Origin: Lachnospiraceae bacterium
GTDB taxonomy: Bacteria; Bacillota; Clostridia; Lachnospirales; Lachnospiraceae
NCBI GenBank assembly: GCA_024694625.1
Contig: JAILJP010000014.1
Coordinates: 1 to 38,013 of the forward strand
Reading direction: 5' to 3'
Length of the DNA stretch: 38,013 nucleotides
The position numbers were made by a program, and so were the translations under genes. Positions 7,123 through 14,970 of this stretch are shown piece by piece. How positions within the stretch are numbered: the stretch's first letter is position 1; every line of letters starts with the position of its first letter. Under the pieces are notes generated by a model that was not told where the DNA came from, did no database searches, and was given only the letters and a program-made list of their open reading frames with translations.

Positions 7123-8643
7123 ATGGAAAACAATGTTGTTTTGACCGCCAGAGGAATTACCATGACTTTCCCCGGTGTAAAAGCATTAGACAATGTGGAT
7201 TTTACTTTGAGAAAAGGCGAAATACATGCACTAATGGGGGAAAACGGAGCAGGAAAATCTACACTGATTAAGTGTTTGACAGGTATCAATGATTTTGAAG
7301 CCGGTGAAATTCATATTGATGGAATCGAAGGACCGGTGAGAAACCATTCTACCAGAGATGCACAAAATGTTGGAATTTCCACAGTGTATCAGGAAGTAAA
7401 CTTATGTCCAAATCTCTCTGTAGCAGAAAACTTGTTTATCGGAAGAGAACCCCTAACAAAATTACATACAGTGGATCGCGCATCCTATAATAAGCGCTCA
7501 CAAAAAATAATGGATGATTTAGGCATCGATGTTGATGTCACGCAAAATTTGGAAAATTATTCTTTGGCAATTCAACAGATGGTAGCAATTGCCAGAGCTG
7601 TTGATATGGATTGTAAGGTTCTGATTTTGGATGAACCTACTTCATCTTTGGATGATGAAGAAGTTGAAAAGCTCTTTGTTCTTATGAGAAGACTTCGCAA
7701 GCAGGGAGTAGGAATCGTATTTGTAACCCATTTCCTTGAACAGGTATACGCAGTGTGCGACCGTATTACCGTTCTTCGAAACGGAACCTTCGTTGGAGAA
7801 TATCCCATTGAGGAGTTGCCTAGAGTAAAACTGGTTGCTGCTATGATGGGTAAGGATCTAAATGATTTGGATGCCATCGAAAAAGAAGATATTGATTTGG
7901 ATAAAAGTGAGGTTGCTATTGATGCTTCCGCACTTACCCATACCGGTACGGTGAAACCTTTCAACCTTCAAATTCATAAAGGGGAAGTAGTTGGTGTTGC
8001 CGGATTGTTAGGTTCCGGACGAAGCGAGTTGGCTCGAGTTATTTACGGCGCAGACAAGGCCTCCGGCGGAAGCTTAAAGGTGAACGGAAAGGAAGTAAAA
8101 ATCAATCAGCCCATCGATGCTATGAATCTTGGCATGGGTATGCTTCCTGACGACAGAAAAGCAGAAGGTATTATCGGAGATTTGTCCATCCGTGAAAATA
8201 TTATTCTTGCTATTCAGGCAAAGAGAGGAATGTTAAAGCCCATTCCCATGAAAAAACAGGAAGAAATCGCAGATCATTATATTGATTTGTTATCCATCAA
8301 ATGTCCTTCCAGAGAAGCAAAAATCAATCAGCTTTCCGGTGGAAATCAGCAGAAAGTTATTTTGGCCCGTTGGTTGGCAACAGATCCGGAATTCTTAATT
8401 TTGGATGAACCTACCCGAGGAATTGACGTAGGAACCAAATCCGAAATCCAAAAGTTGGTTGTGGATTTGGCAAAAGAAGGAAAGAGCATTATGTTTATTT
8501 CTTCCGAAATCTCCGAGATGTTACGTACCTGCAACCGCATGGTAATTATGCGTGACGGAGAAATGGTAGATGAACTTAGTGAAAATCTTACACAGGAAAG
8601 TGTAATGGCAGCAATTGCGGGAGGTGACAAGGCTCATGAATAA
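7123..8643 (+). CDS. ytfR: Sugar ABC transporter ATP-binding protein (YtfR-like)
   Basis: The 506-residue protein carries two ABC domains, as in the CUT2 family. Domain 1 has Walker A GENGAGKST (about residue 39), a degenerate signature NYSLAIQQ and Walker B LILDEPTSSLD. Domain 2 has a degenerate Walker A (GLLGSGRSEL), an intact signature LSGGNQQK and Walker B LILDEPTRGID. Such asymmetry is normal for CUT2 ATPases. It starts at ATG 7123 after AAGGAG. The two permease genes follow directly, and the stop overlaps the first permease start by 8 bp. It powers uptake of the sugar delivered by the flanking binding proteins; assignment to the furanose (YtfQRT-YjfF) type rests on the two different permeases and the YtfQ-like binding proteins. 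Confidence 0.93.
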   Translation: MENNVVLTARGITMTFPGVKALDNVDFTLRKGEIHALMGENGAGKSTLIKCLTGINDFEAGEIHIDGIEGPVRNHSTRDAQNVGISTVYQEVNLCPNLSVAENLFIGREPLTKLHTVDRASYNKRSQKIMDDLGIDVDVTQNLENYSLAIQQMVAIARAVDMDCKVLILDEPTSSLDDEEVEKLFVLMRRLRKQGVGIVFVTHFLEQVYAVCDRITVLRNGTFVGEYPIEELPRVKLVAAMMGKDLNDLDAIEKEDIDLDKSEVAIDASALTHTGTVKPFNLQIHKGEVVGVAGLLGSGRSELARVIYGADKASGGSLKVNGKEVKINQPIDAMNLGMGMLPDDRKAEGIIGDLSIRENIILAIQAKRGMLKPIPMKKQEEIADHYIDLLSIKCPSREAKINQLSGGNQQKVILARWLATDPEFLILDEPTRGIDVGTKSEIQKLVVDLAKEGKSIMFISSEISEMLRTCNRMVIMRDGEMVDELSENLTQESVMAAIAGGDKAHE

Positions 8644-9724
8644 GAACAAAACACTTTGGCAGAAAATAAAAGCATGGCCCTTACTTCTTCCGATCGTATG
8701 TTTACTTTTAGTAATGGCCGTAAATATTATTTACGATGCTTCTTTGGGAAACAATCCTTTTAGTTTCTTTAAGATTACATTACAGACAACTACAAGTAAC
8801 GGAACCATTTTTTATGGTCGTATCATTGATATTTTAAACCGAGGAAGTGAAGCAGCGATTTTGGCATTGGGAATGACTTTGGTTGTTTCATCCTCTGCAG
8901 GAACGGATATTTCCGTTGGATCTGTAATGAGTTTATCCGCGTCTGTCTGCTGTATGCTTTTGGCAGGATACGGTGTAACTTCCACCTCTGAATTGGCAGT
9001 ACCTTTGGTAGTTGGTCTTTTGGGGGCTTTGGTAGTAGGTAGTTTGTGCGGTGCTTTCAATGGTTTCTTGGTTGCTCATTTAAAGATCCAGCCTATGGTT
9101 GCCACCTTGATTTTGTTTACGGCAGCCCGTGCCATTGGACTTCTGGTTTGTAACGATATGATTGTTTACGTAAGAAATGATAGCTATGGTTTCTTCGGAA
9201 GCTTCTTGGGACCCATTCCTACACCTATCGTTATCACCGCTATTTGTATCGCAGTGTTATCCATTGCTTTAAACAAAACAGCTTTGGGTACTTATATTCA
9301 GTCTGTAGGTATCAACTCAAAGGCATCTAGAATTGCCGGATTGAATTCAAAGACCATTATCTTTTTGACCTATGTTCTTTGTGGATTCTTCGCAGCAATT
9401 GCAGGAATCATGCAGTCATCAAGAATTACATCCGCTGATTCCAATAACATTGGTTTGTACATGGAATTGGATGCAATCTTGGCAGTTGCTTTGGGAGGAA
9501 ACTCCCTTGGAGGAGGAAAGTTCAATTTAGCCGGCTCCATAATCGGTGCATATACCATTCAGGCAATTACAACTACACTGTATGCTTTAGGTGTTTCCAC
9601 CAGCCAGGCTCCGGTTTACAAAGCAGTTATCGTTATTATCATCGTTGCAATTCAGGCGCCTCCGATTCAGGCTTATGTTAGAAAAAAAGCCGCTGCAAAG
9701 AATGCGGTAAAGGAGGTAGCATAA
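8636..9724 (+). CDS. ytfT: Sugar ABC transporter permease 1 (YtfT-like)
   Basis: This 362-residue polytopic protein starts at ATG 8636, with GGGAGGTGA (8620-8628) upstream; the start lies within the end of the ATPase gene. It shows about nine to ten hydrophobic helices and the CUT2 (BPD_transp_2) signatures ALGMTLVVSSSAGTDISVGS near residue 80 and AVALGGNSLGGGKFNLAGS near residue 280, the contact region with the ATPase. Together with the next gene it should form a heterodimeric channel, as YtfT and YjfF do in E. coli. The next gene starts 2 bp after its stop codon. Confidence 0.92.
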   Translation: MNKNKTLWQKIKAWPLLLPIVCLLLVMAVNIIYDASLGNNPFSFFKITLQTTTSNGTIFYGRIIDILNRGSEAAILALGMTLVVSSSAGTDISVGSVMSLSASVCCMLLAGYGVTSTSELAVPLVVGLLGALVVGSLCGAFNGFLVAHLKIQPMVATLILFTAARAIGLLVCNDMIVYVRNDSYGFFGSFLGPIPTPIVITAICIAVLSIALNKTALGTYIQSVGINSKASRIAGLNSKTIIFLTYVLCGFFAAIAGIMQSSRITSADSNNIGLYMELDAILAVALGGNSLGGGKFNLAGSIIGAYTIQAITTTLYALGVSTSQAPVYKAVIVIIIVAIQAPPIQAYVRKKAAAKNAVKEVA

Positions 9725-9725
9725 C

Positions 9726-10748
9726 ATGAAAAAGACAAAACTTAACGGAAATACCATCCTTTTATTTATTACAATTGCATTGTTTGTAGTTTTGTATGCC
9801 GGCGGATGTATCGCATACGGAGAAAAAGGATTCACACATTTTCAGACCTTCCTTAATATTTTAATTACCAATGCAGGATTGATTTGTATCTCCTGCGGAC
9901 TTACCGTGGTAATGCTTACAGCGGGAATTGATATTTCCGTTGGTGCAGTGGTAGCTATGGACTGTATGCTCTTAGGCGTAGGTATGCAAAAGGGCATTGG
10001 TGCAGTACAGATGATTCTAATCGTGCTTTTGATCGGTGTTGTATTTGGTGCCGTTCAGGGATACTTAATCGGATATCTGCAAATTCAGCCATTTATCGTT
10101 ACCATGGCCGGTATGTTCTTTGCCAGAGGTATGACGGCAGTAATTTGTACTGACCAGATTTCTATCACAGAACAGACCAACAAGCTCTTTTACGATATTG
10201 CAAACTTAAAGATTCCTCTTCCTTTCGGAGGATATACCAACAATCACGGCGTATACGTAGTGCCTTACGTTCGTGTAGGTGTAGTTATCGCATTGATTGT
10301 TTTGGTAGTAATATTTTTAATGCTTCGTTATACAAAGTTTGGACGTTCTTTGTACGCGGTAGGTGGTTCTGAACAATCCGCAGCTATGATGGGATTAAAT
10401 GTAAAACTTACCAAGTTAAAAGCATATGTTCTTTGCTCTGTATTGACCTCCATCGGGGCAATCTGCTATTGTTTAAATACAATGTCAGGTTCAGTACAGC
10501 AGGCTTTAGGTTATGAAATGGATGCCATTTCTTCTGCCGTTATCGGTGGTACCTTATTAACCGGTGGTGTAGGAAATGTTATCGGTACCTTCTTCGGTGT
10601 ATTGATTAACGGTACCATTTCATCCATTGTAAAGACCAACGGAAAGCTGGCTAGTTCATGGCCGAATATTTTAACAGCAGCTTTGCTCTTCTTGTTCATC
10701 GTTATTCAGAGTATCTTCGCTGTATTACGAGAAAAGAAGAAGGCTTAA
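9726..10748 (+). CDS. yjfF: Sugar ABC transporter permease 2 (YjfF-like)
   Basis: This 340-residue permease has the same fold as its neighbour, with the conserved CGLTVVMLTAGIDISVGAV segment near residue 65 and SSAVIGGTLLTGGVGNVIG near residue 265. The start is set by AAGGAGGT, which lies within the end of the previous gene. The presence of two distinct permeases rather than one homodimeric permease is the feature that most resembles the galactofuranose transporter. The stop TAA overlaps the ATG of the second binding-protein gene by one base, suggesting translational coupling. Confidence 0.92.
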   Translation: MKKTKLNGNTILLFITIALFVVLYAGGCIAYGEKGFTHFQTFLNILITNAGLICISCGLTVVMLTAGIDISVGAVVAMDCMLLGVGMQKGIGAVQMILIVLLIGVVFGAVQGYLIGYLQIQPFIVTMAGMFFARGMTAVICTDQISITEQTNKLFYDIANLKIPLPFGGYTNNHGVYVVPYVRVGVVIALIVLVVIFLMLRYTKFGRSLYAVGGSEQSAAMMGLNVKLTKLKAYVLCSVLTSIGAICYCLNTMSGSVQQALGYEMDAISSAVIGGTLLTGGVGNVIGTFFGVLINGTISSIVKTNGKLASSWPNILTAALLFLFIVIQSIFAVLREKKKA

Positions 10749-11836
10749 TGTATGGGGAAATTGGATTGAAGAGATATTTTTTTAAAAAGAAAAAACCCGT
10801 AGCACTTATGCTGGCCCTTTTTACAGGGCTGGCATTTTGTGCATGTGGAACAACGGTGAAAACTGCAAAAGAGCCGGAGACGTCTTTGGTGACGGTGGGC
10901 TTTTCCCAGATTGGAGCGGAATCGGATTGGAGGTTGGCTTCCACATCCTCTATGCAAAGTGCCTTTAGCGTTACCACAGGGTATCGTCTGGTGTATGACG
11001 ACGGACAGCAAAAGCAGGAAAATCAGTTAAAGGCAATGCGTGAGTTCATTGATTCAGAGGTGGATTACATTGTTTTGGATCCCATTACGGAAACTGGATG
11101 GGATGCCACACTTTCTGAGGCAAAGGAAGCGGGGATTCCCGTAATTATTGTGGACCGTCAGGTTTCGGTGGAGGATGATTCTGTTTACACCGCCTGGGTA
11201 GGCAGTGACTTTTCTCTGGAAGGGAAAAGAGCCTGTGCATGGTTGAAAGCCTACTTGAATTCTGTTGGCTACACAGAGGCAATCAACATTGCTCACATTC
11301 AGGGAACTGCAGGTTCCAGTGCTCAAATCGGACGAAGCAATGCATTGACGGAATACGCGGAACATGAGGGGTGGAATATTATAGCCCAAGAAGACGCAGA
11401 TTTTGTGCAGGCAAAAGGCCGTGAAGTTATGGAATCCATGCTTTCGGAACATGGTGATGAAATCAATGTGGTATATTGCGAAAACGACAGTGAAGCCTTA
11501 GGTGCCATTGAAGCCTTGGAAGCCTCAGGGAAGACCGTAGGCTCCAATATTGCTGCGGGGGAAGTTTTGGTGATTTCTTTTGATGCTACAAATGAGGGGT
11601 TGAAGCAGACTTTGGCGGGAAAGATTGCTTTGGATGTAGAGTGCAATCCCAATTACGGAACGGTGGCAGAGCAGATTATCAGTGATTTGGAAAAGGGAAG
11701 TTCCACGGTACATGATTATTATATGGAAGAAAGTCAGTTCAGTGCCATTAAATCGGTATCCTCCGTATCTGTTGGGGCAAACACTTATAATGTTACCGTT
11801 GTAACAGATGAAATTATAGCATCCAGAAACTATTAG
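10748..11836 (+). CDS. ytfQ: Sugar-binding lipoprotein of ABC transporter (YtfQ-like, copy 2)
   Basis: This 362-residue protein starts at ATG 10748, sharing one base with the yjfF stop. A basic N-region and a hydrophobic core lead to a slightly atypical lipobox, LAFCAC, with Cys33 as the likely lipidated residue. The mature part contains TVGFSQIGAESDWR and DGQQKQENQLKAMREF, strikingly close to E. coli YtfQ as I recall it, closer than copy 1. Unlike copy 1 it is co-transcribed at the distal end of the operon, so it is probably made at lower level. It may have a different sugar preference or act as the signalling partner of the YesM-type kinase; both are inferences. Confidence 0.88.
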   Translation: MYGEIGLKRYFFKKKKPVALMLALFTGLAFCACGTTVKTAKEPETSLVTVGFSQIGAESDWRLASTSSMQSAFSVTTGYRLVYDDGQQKQENQLKAMREFIDSEVDYIVLDPITETGWDATLSEAKEAGIPVIIVDRQVSVEDDSVYTAWVGSDFSLEGKRACAWLKAYLNSVGYTEAINIAHIQGTAGSSAQIGRSNALTEYAEHEGWNIIAQEDADFVQAKGREVMESMLSEHGDEINVVYCENDSEALGAIEALEASGKTVGSNIAAGEVLVISFDATNEGLKQTLAGKIALDVECNPNYGTVAEQIISDLEKGSSTVHDYYMEESQFSAIKSVSSVSVGANTYNVTVVTDEIIASRNY

Positions 11837-11846
11837 CATTTTTTTG

Positions 11847-11875
11847 TTGACAGCAAATAGGAAAAGACCTATATT
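11847..11875 (+). promoter_or_regulatory. Promoter of the folT-folC unit
   Basis: TTGACA (11847-11852) and TATATT (11870-11875) are 17 bp apart and lie directly upstream of the THF riboswitch. Transcription should start near 11882, at the beginning of the aptamer. Confidence 0.8.
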
Positions 11876-11886
11876 TATCATGGAAA

Positions 11887-11987
11887 TTACAGAGTAGACC
11901 TTATTGCGTTAAGTGCTGAGTATACAGGGAGTTGATATTCAGACGAAAAGCATTCGCTTGCGGTTTTAGGGTCGCATCCCGCTGTTA
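11887..11987 (+). ncRNA. THF (tetrahydrofolate) riboswitch aptamer
   Basis: The conserved core elements of the THF riboswitch are visible in order: AGAGTAGA after the 5' arm of P1 (11889-11892), GCGTTAAGTG (11906-11915), a CGAAAAGC segment, and GGTCGCATCCCGCTGT (11970-11985), whose CTGT pairs with ACAG to close P1. It sits between a near-consensus promoter and folT, which is the usual target of this riboswitch. Ligand binding should reduce folate-transporter expression. The assignment is from motif recall without a covariance-model search. Confidence 0.88.
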
Positions 11988-12001
11988 CATATGGAGAATA
12001 G

Positions 12002-12044
12002 ACCTCTTTATGTATATGTAGGATTCACATAAGGAGGTTTTTTT
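12002..12044 (+). terminator. Riboswitch expression platform: terminator that also hides the RBS
   Basis: A 12-bp stem (12002-12013 with 12027-12038, one G-U pair) is followed by seven T (12038-12044). Its 3' arm contains the AAGGAGG ribosome binding site of folT, so the same hairpin can both terminate transcription and block translation. Bases 11986-11992 just 3' of the aptamer can pair with 12014-12020 in the hairpin loop region, a candidate antiterminator. Confidence 0.8.
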
Positions 12045-12575
12045 ATGCAAAAATTAAAAAATGTACGTGTATTGACAGTGTCCGCTTTTTTGGTGGCTAT
12101 AGCTACGGTTTTGGGATTTTTTAAGGTTCCCATTACGGAATTGATTGAGATTCGTTTTCAATATTTGCCTATTGCAGTAGGTGGAGCTTTGTTTGGCCCC
12201 GCAGTTGGCGGCGTTATTGGAATGTTGGCTGATGTATTGGGCTATTTGGTAAAACCTACGGGAGCATTTTTCCCCGGCTTTACTATTTCAAGCATTTTGT
12301 CCGGTATTATTTATGGATTGTTCTTTTTTAAAAAAAGAATTACCGTTCCAAGAATTATTGCAGCAGAACTTACAGAAACCATCCTTTGCAGTTTGGTAAT
12401 TAATTCCATCAATCTTTCCATTCTCTACGGAAATGCTTTTTCTGTAGTGGTTGCTACCAGATTGTTAAAGGTTTTGATTATGTTCCCTATTGATACCATT
12501 ATTTTAACTGTGGTATTAAAGGCGATTCCAAGATTAATGCCTTCCGAAATGAAAGAAGGATTTGTAAAACAATAA
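12045..12575 (+). CDS. folT: Folate ECF transporter S component FolT
   Basis: The 176-residue membrane protein has about six hydrophobic helices and the arrangement of ECF substrate-binding S components: a RFQYLPIAVGGALFGPAVGG segment after the first helix and a GMLADVLGYLVKPTGAFFPG loop typical of the FolT subgroup. It captures folate and works with the shared ECF energizing module, which is not encoded here. The ATG follows AAGGAGG at 7-nt spacing. The THF riboswitch upstream and folC 16 bp downstream support the substrate assignment. Confidence 0.93.
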   Translation: MQKLKNVRVLTVSAFLVAIATVLGFFKVPITELIEIRFQYLPIAVGGALFGPAVGGVIGMLADVLGYLVKPTGAFFPGFTISSILSGIIYGLFFFKKRITVPRIIAAELTETILCSLVINSINLSILYGNAFSVVVATRLLKVLIMFPIDTIILTVVLKAIPRLMPSEMKEGFVKQ

Positions 12576-12591
12576 TAAAGGAGATATGGTT

Positions 12592-13830
12592 GTGACAAAA
12601 CAGGAAGTACTTCATTTTTTGCAATCATATTCAAACAGTGGCTCTGCTCTGGGACTTTCCCGGGTAGAGCTTCTTTTGGATTATTTGCAGCATCCGGAAC
12701 AGGACTTAAAGATGATTCATGTGGCGGGAACCAACGGAAAGGGTTCAACTATAGCCTTTTTGTCTTCAGTTCTTACGGAAGAAGGATATAGGGTGGGACG
12801 GTTTCAGTCCCCCTGGGTGTTTGACTATGAGGAACAGATTCGTATTGGAGAAGAAAATATTTCAGAACCTGATTTTGTACGTATTGGACAAAAGGTGATG
12901 GACAGTGCAAAGCAAATGGTGGCGGATGGACATGAAATGCCTACTGAGTTTGAGATGCTTTTTCCTATGGCCCTTCTTTATTTTAAAGAAAAAAACTGTG
13001 ACATTGTCTTGGTGGAAGTGGGCCTTGGTGGAGAGGGGGATGCGACCAACGTAATTCCTACTCCCTTGATTTCTATCATTACAAAGATTTCTTTTGATCA
13101 TATGAATTATCTTGGGGATACTCTGGAAAAAATTGCTACAGCAAAGGCTGGAATTATAAAGCCTTTGGGAAAGGTTCTTTTAGCGTCTCAGCAGCCGGAG
13201 GCAAAAGAGGTATTTGACCAAAAGATAAAGTCGGTAAAAGGGGAAGCACTACCTTTGCTGGAATTGCCAAATGATGTGGAAACAGGTATGAAGGGAACAT
13301 ACCAAAAAGAAAACGCTACTCTTGCCTACAGTGCTCTTGTGGCACTAAAATCCATGGGCTACTTCATCAGTGAGGATGGAATTCGACGGGGAATGAAAAA
13401 TGCCCGTTGGCCGGGACGATTTGAACTTTTGGCAAAGGAGCCTCTTTTCTTAATAGACGGCGCCCATAATGAAGATGGGGTGCGTGCATTGGCACAGGCA
13501 CTGAAACAGGATTACCCCGGAAAAGAATTTTGTCTTATTGTGGGTATCTTAGGAGATAAGGCCTATGATAAAATGTTAGATATCATGTTGCCTTTTGCCA
13601 AGAAGGCAGTTTGCGTAACACCGCCCAATCCAAGAGCCCTTCCTGGGGAGGAATTGGGAAAGGTGATTGCAAAGAAACGAAAAGATCTTCCTATTATAAT
13701 ATGTAAGGATTTAAAAGAAGCTTTGGAGAAGGGATATTTTAAAGAGAAGGAAGATACACTGGCCTTTGGTTCCCTATATTATATAGGAAGACTGAGAAAA
13801 GAATTTTTGTTGTTGACAGATGAGAAATAA
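12592..13830 (+). CDS. folC: Folylpolyglutamate / dihydrofolate synthase FolC
   Basis: The 412-residue cytosolic ligase adds glutamate to folates, trapping the vitamin imported by FolT. The Mur-ligase-type P-loop HVAGTNGKGST appears at about residues 42-52, followed by SPWVFDYEEQIRI, GLGGEGDATNVI, SFDHMNYLG and the C-terminal LIDGAHNEDGV motif. GTG 12592 is preferred because GGAG (12580-12583) is 8 nt upstream; the in-frame ATG at 12586 is only 2 nt from that site. A promoter for trxB overlaps its 3' end. Whether it also has dihydrofolate synthase activity cannot be decided from sequence alone. Confidence 0.93.
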   Translation: MTKQEVLHFLQSYSNSGSALGLSRVELLLDYLQHPEQDLKMIHVAGTNGKGSTIAFLSSVLTEEGYRVGRFQSPWVFDYEEQIRIGEENISEPDFVRIGQKVMDSAKQMVADGHEMPTEFEMLFPMALLYFKEKNCDIVLVEVGLGGEGDATNVIPTPLISIITKISFDHMNYLGDTLEKIATAKAGIIKPLGKVLLASQQPEAKEVFDQKIKSVKGEALPLLELPNDVETGMKGTYQKENATLAYSALVALKSMGYFISEDGIRRGMKNARWPGRFELLAKEPLFLIDGAHNEDGVRALAQALKQDYPGKEFCLIVGILGDKAYDKMLDIMLPFAKKAVCVTPPNPRALPGEELGKVIAKKRKDLPIIICKDLKEALEKGYFKEKEDTLAFGSLYYIGRLRKEFLLLTDEK

Positions 13831-13841
13831 GGGTGTATTCT
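13813..13841 (+). promoter_or_regulatory. Promoter of trxB
   Basis: TTGACA (13813-13818) and TATTCT (13836-13841) are 17 bp apart. The -35 lies within the last codons of folC, and the mRNA would have a roughly 75-nt leader before trxB. Confidence 0.75.
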
Positions 13842-13925
13842 ACAAATAGATTGTACGCAATTTAATTATACAACAACGAAACAACAAAGAAGATTCAATA
13901 CATATGAAAACACAAGGAGGTTTTT

Positions 13926-14843
13926 ATGATTTACGACGTGATTATTATCGGTAACGGTCCTGCAGGTTTGGCAGCAGCCATCTATGGAAAAAGAGCCGGA
14001 CTTTCTACATTAGTATTATCTGATTCTCCCATGGCAGGAGGGCAGATCACTTCTACTTATGAGGTAGATAATTATCCCGGTCTTCCCAGAGTATCCGGAT
14101 TTGATTTGGGCGACAAGATGAAAGAGCATGCGGATATGCTTGGAGCAGAATATGCTTCTGGAAGAGTTACAGAGATTGTGGATAATGGAGAGACCAAAGT
14201 TTTAAAGACGGTAGACAATGGTGATTATGAAGGAAAGACCATTATCATTGCGACCGGAGCTGACCACAGAAAGCTTATGGTGCCCGGTGAAAAAGAATTG
14301 ACCGGCATGGGCGTTTCCTACTGTGCAACCTGTGATGGAGCTTTCTTTAGAAAGAAGACTGTAGCTGTTGTTGGTGGCGGTGACGTGGCGTTGGAAGATG
14401 CTATTTTCTTATCACGCTTTGCGGAAAAGGTTTATTTGATCCATCGGAGAGACGAGTTCCGCGGTGCAAAGGTATTGCAGGATCAGGTAAAGGCGATTGA
14501 TAAAATCGAAATCGTTTATGATACCGTCGTAGATGAAATCGTTGGAAAAGACGCTGTGGAAAAACTTGTTGTTACAAATAAGAAATCCGGTGAAAAGAGT
14601 GAACTTGCAGTCAACGGTGTATTTATGGCCGTGGGTATAGTTCCCAATGTTTCCAACATCAAAGGGCTTCCTTCTCAGGATGAAGGTGGATATTTGATTG
14701 CCGGTGAAGACTGTGTAACAAGCATCCCCGGAATCTACGCGGCAGGAGATGTAAGAACCAAACTTTTACGTCAGGTAATCACTGCAGCAGCCGATGGCGC
14801 AAATGCAATTACCTCCGTTGAAAAATACTTAAATGGCCAGTAA
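13926..14843 (+). CDS. trxB: Thioredoxin-disulfide reductase
   Basis: The 305-residue flavoenzyme reduces thioredoxin with NADPH in the cytosol. It has an N-terminal FAD loop (GNGPAGLAAAIYGKRAG), the redox-active Cys133-Ala-Thr-Cys136 in SYCATCDGAFF, a second nucleotide loop (VVGGGDVALEDA) with the downstream HRRDEFRG segment that favours NADPH, and the C-terminal FAD motif GIYAAGDVR. Length matches the family. The start ATG follows AAGGAGGT. It has its own promoter and is followed by another strong promoter, so it is probably monocistronic. Confidence 0.95.
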   Translation: MIYDVIIIGNGPAGLAAAIYGKRAGLSTLVLSDSPMAGGQITSTYEVDNYPGLPRVSGFDLGDKMKEHADMLGAEYASGRVTEIVDNGETKVLKTVDNGDYEGKTIIIATGADHRKLMVPGEKELTGMGVSYCATCDGAFFRKKTVAVVGGGDVALEDAIFLSRFAEKVYLIHRRDEFRGAKVLQDQVKAIDKIEIVYDTVVDEIVGKDAVEKLVVTNKKSGEKSELAVNGVFMAVGIVPNVSNIKGLPSQDEGGYLIAGEDCVTSIPGIYAAGDVRTKLLRQVITAAADGANAITSVEKYLNGQ

Positions 14844-14853
14844 AAACCAATTC

Positions 14854-14882
14854 TTGACATAGGAGTTTCCCCTTGTTATAAT
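14854..14882 (+). promoter_or_regulatory. Full-consensus promoter of the NlpC/P60 hydrolase gene
   Basis: TTGACA (14854-14859), 17-bp spacer, TATAAT (14877-14882): both hexamers are perfect. It should be one of the strongest promoters in the window. The predicted start site is near 14889. Confidence 0.9.
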
Positions 14883-14897
14883 AACGAAGTAACAAGT

Positions 14898-14914
14898 TGT
14901 AACAAAATCGTAAC
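14898..14914 (+). promoter_or_regulatory. Candidate WalR-type operator just downstream of the promoter
   Basis: TGTAAC (14898-14903), five bases, CGTAAC (14909-14914) matches the WalR direct-repeat consensus TGTWAH-N5-TGTWAH at 11 of 12 specified positions. A third GTAAC copy begins at 14889. WalR is known to control peptidoglycan hydrolases in Firmicutes. A site downstream of the start point would suggest repression. Assignment is inference from the motif. Confidence 0.4.
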
Positions 14915-14970
14915 ATTTATCTCGGAGTAGGAAATTGAGATGTGTTACATGACAAGGAGTTAATCACACC

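Noticed and set aside
14883-14970. Cyclic-di-AMP riboswitch before the NlpC/P60 gene
   Set aside because: This riboswitch often precedes wall hydrolases, but the leader is only about 80 nt and shows none of its conserved segments.
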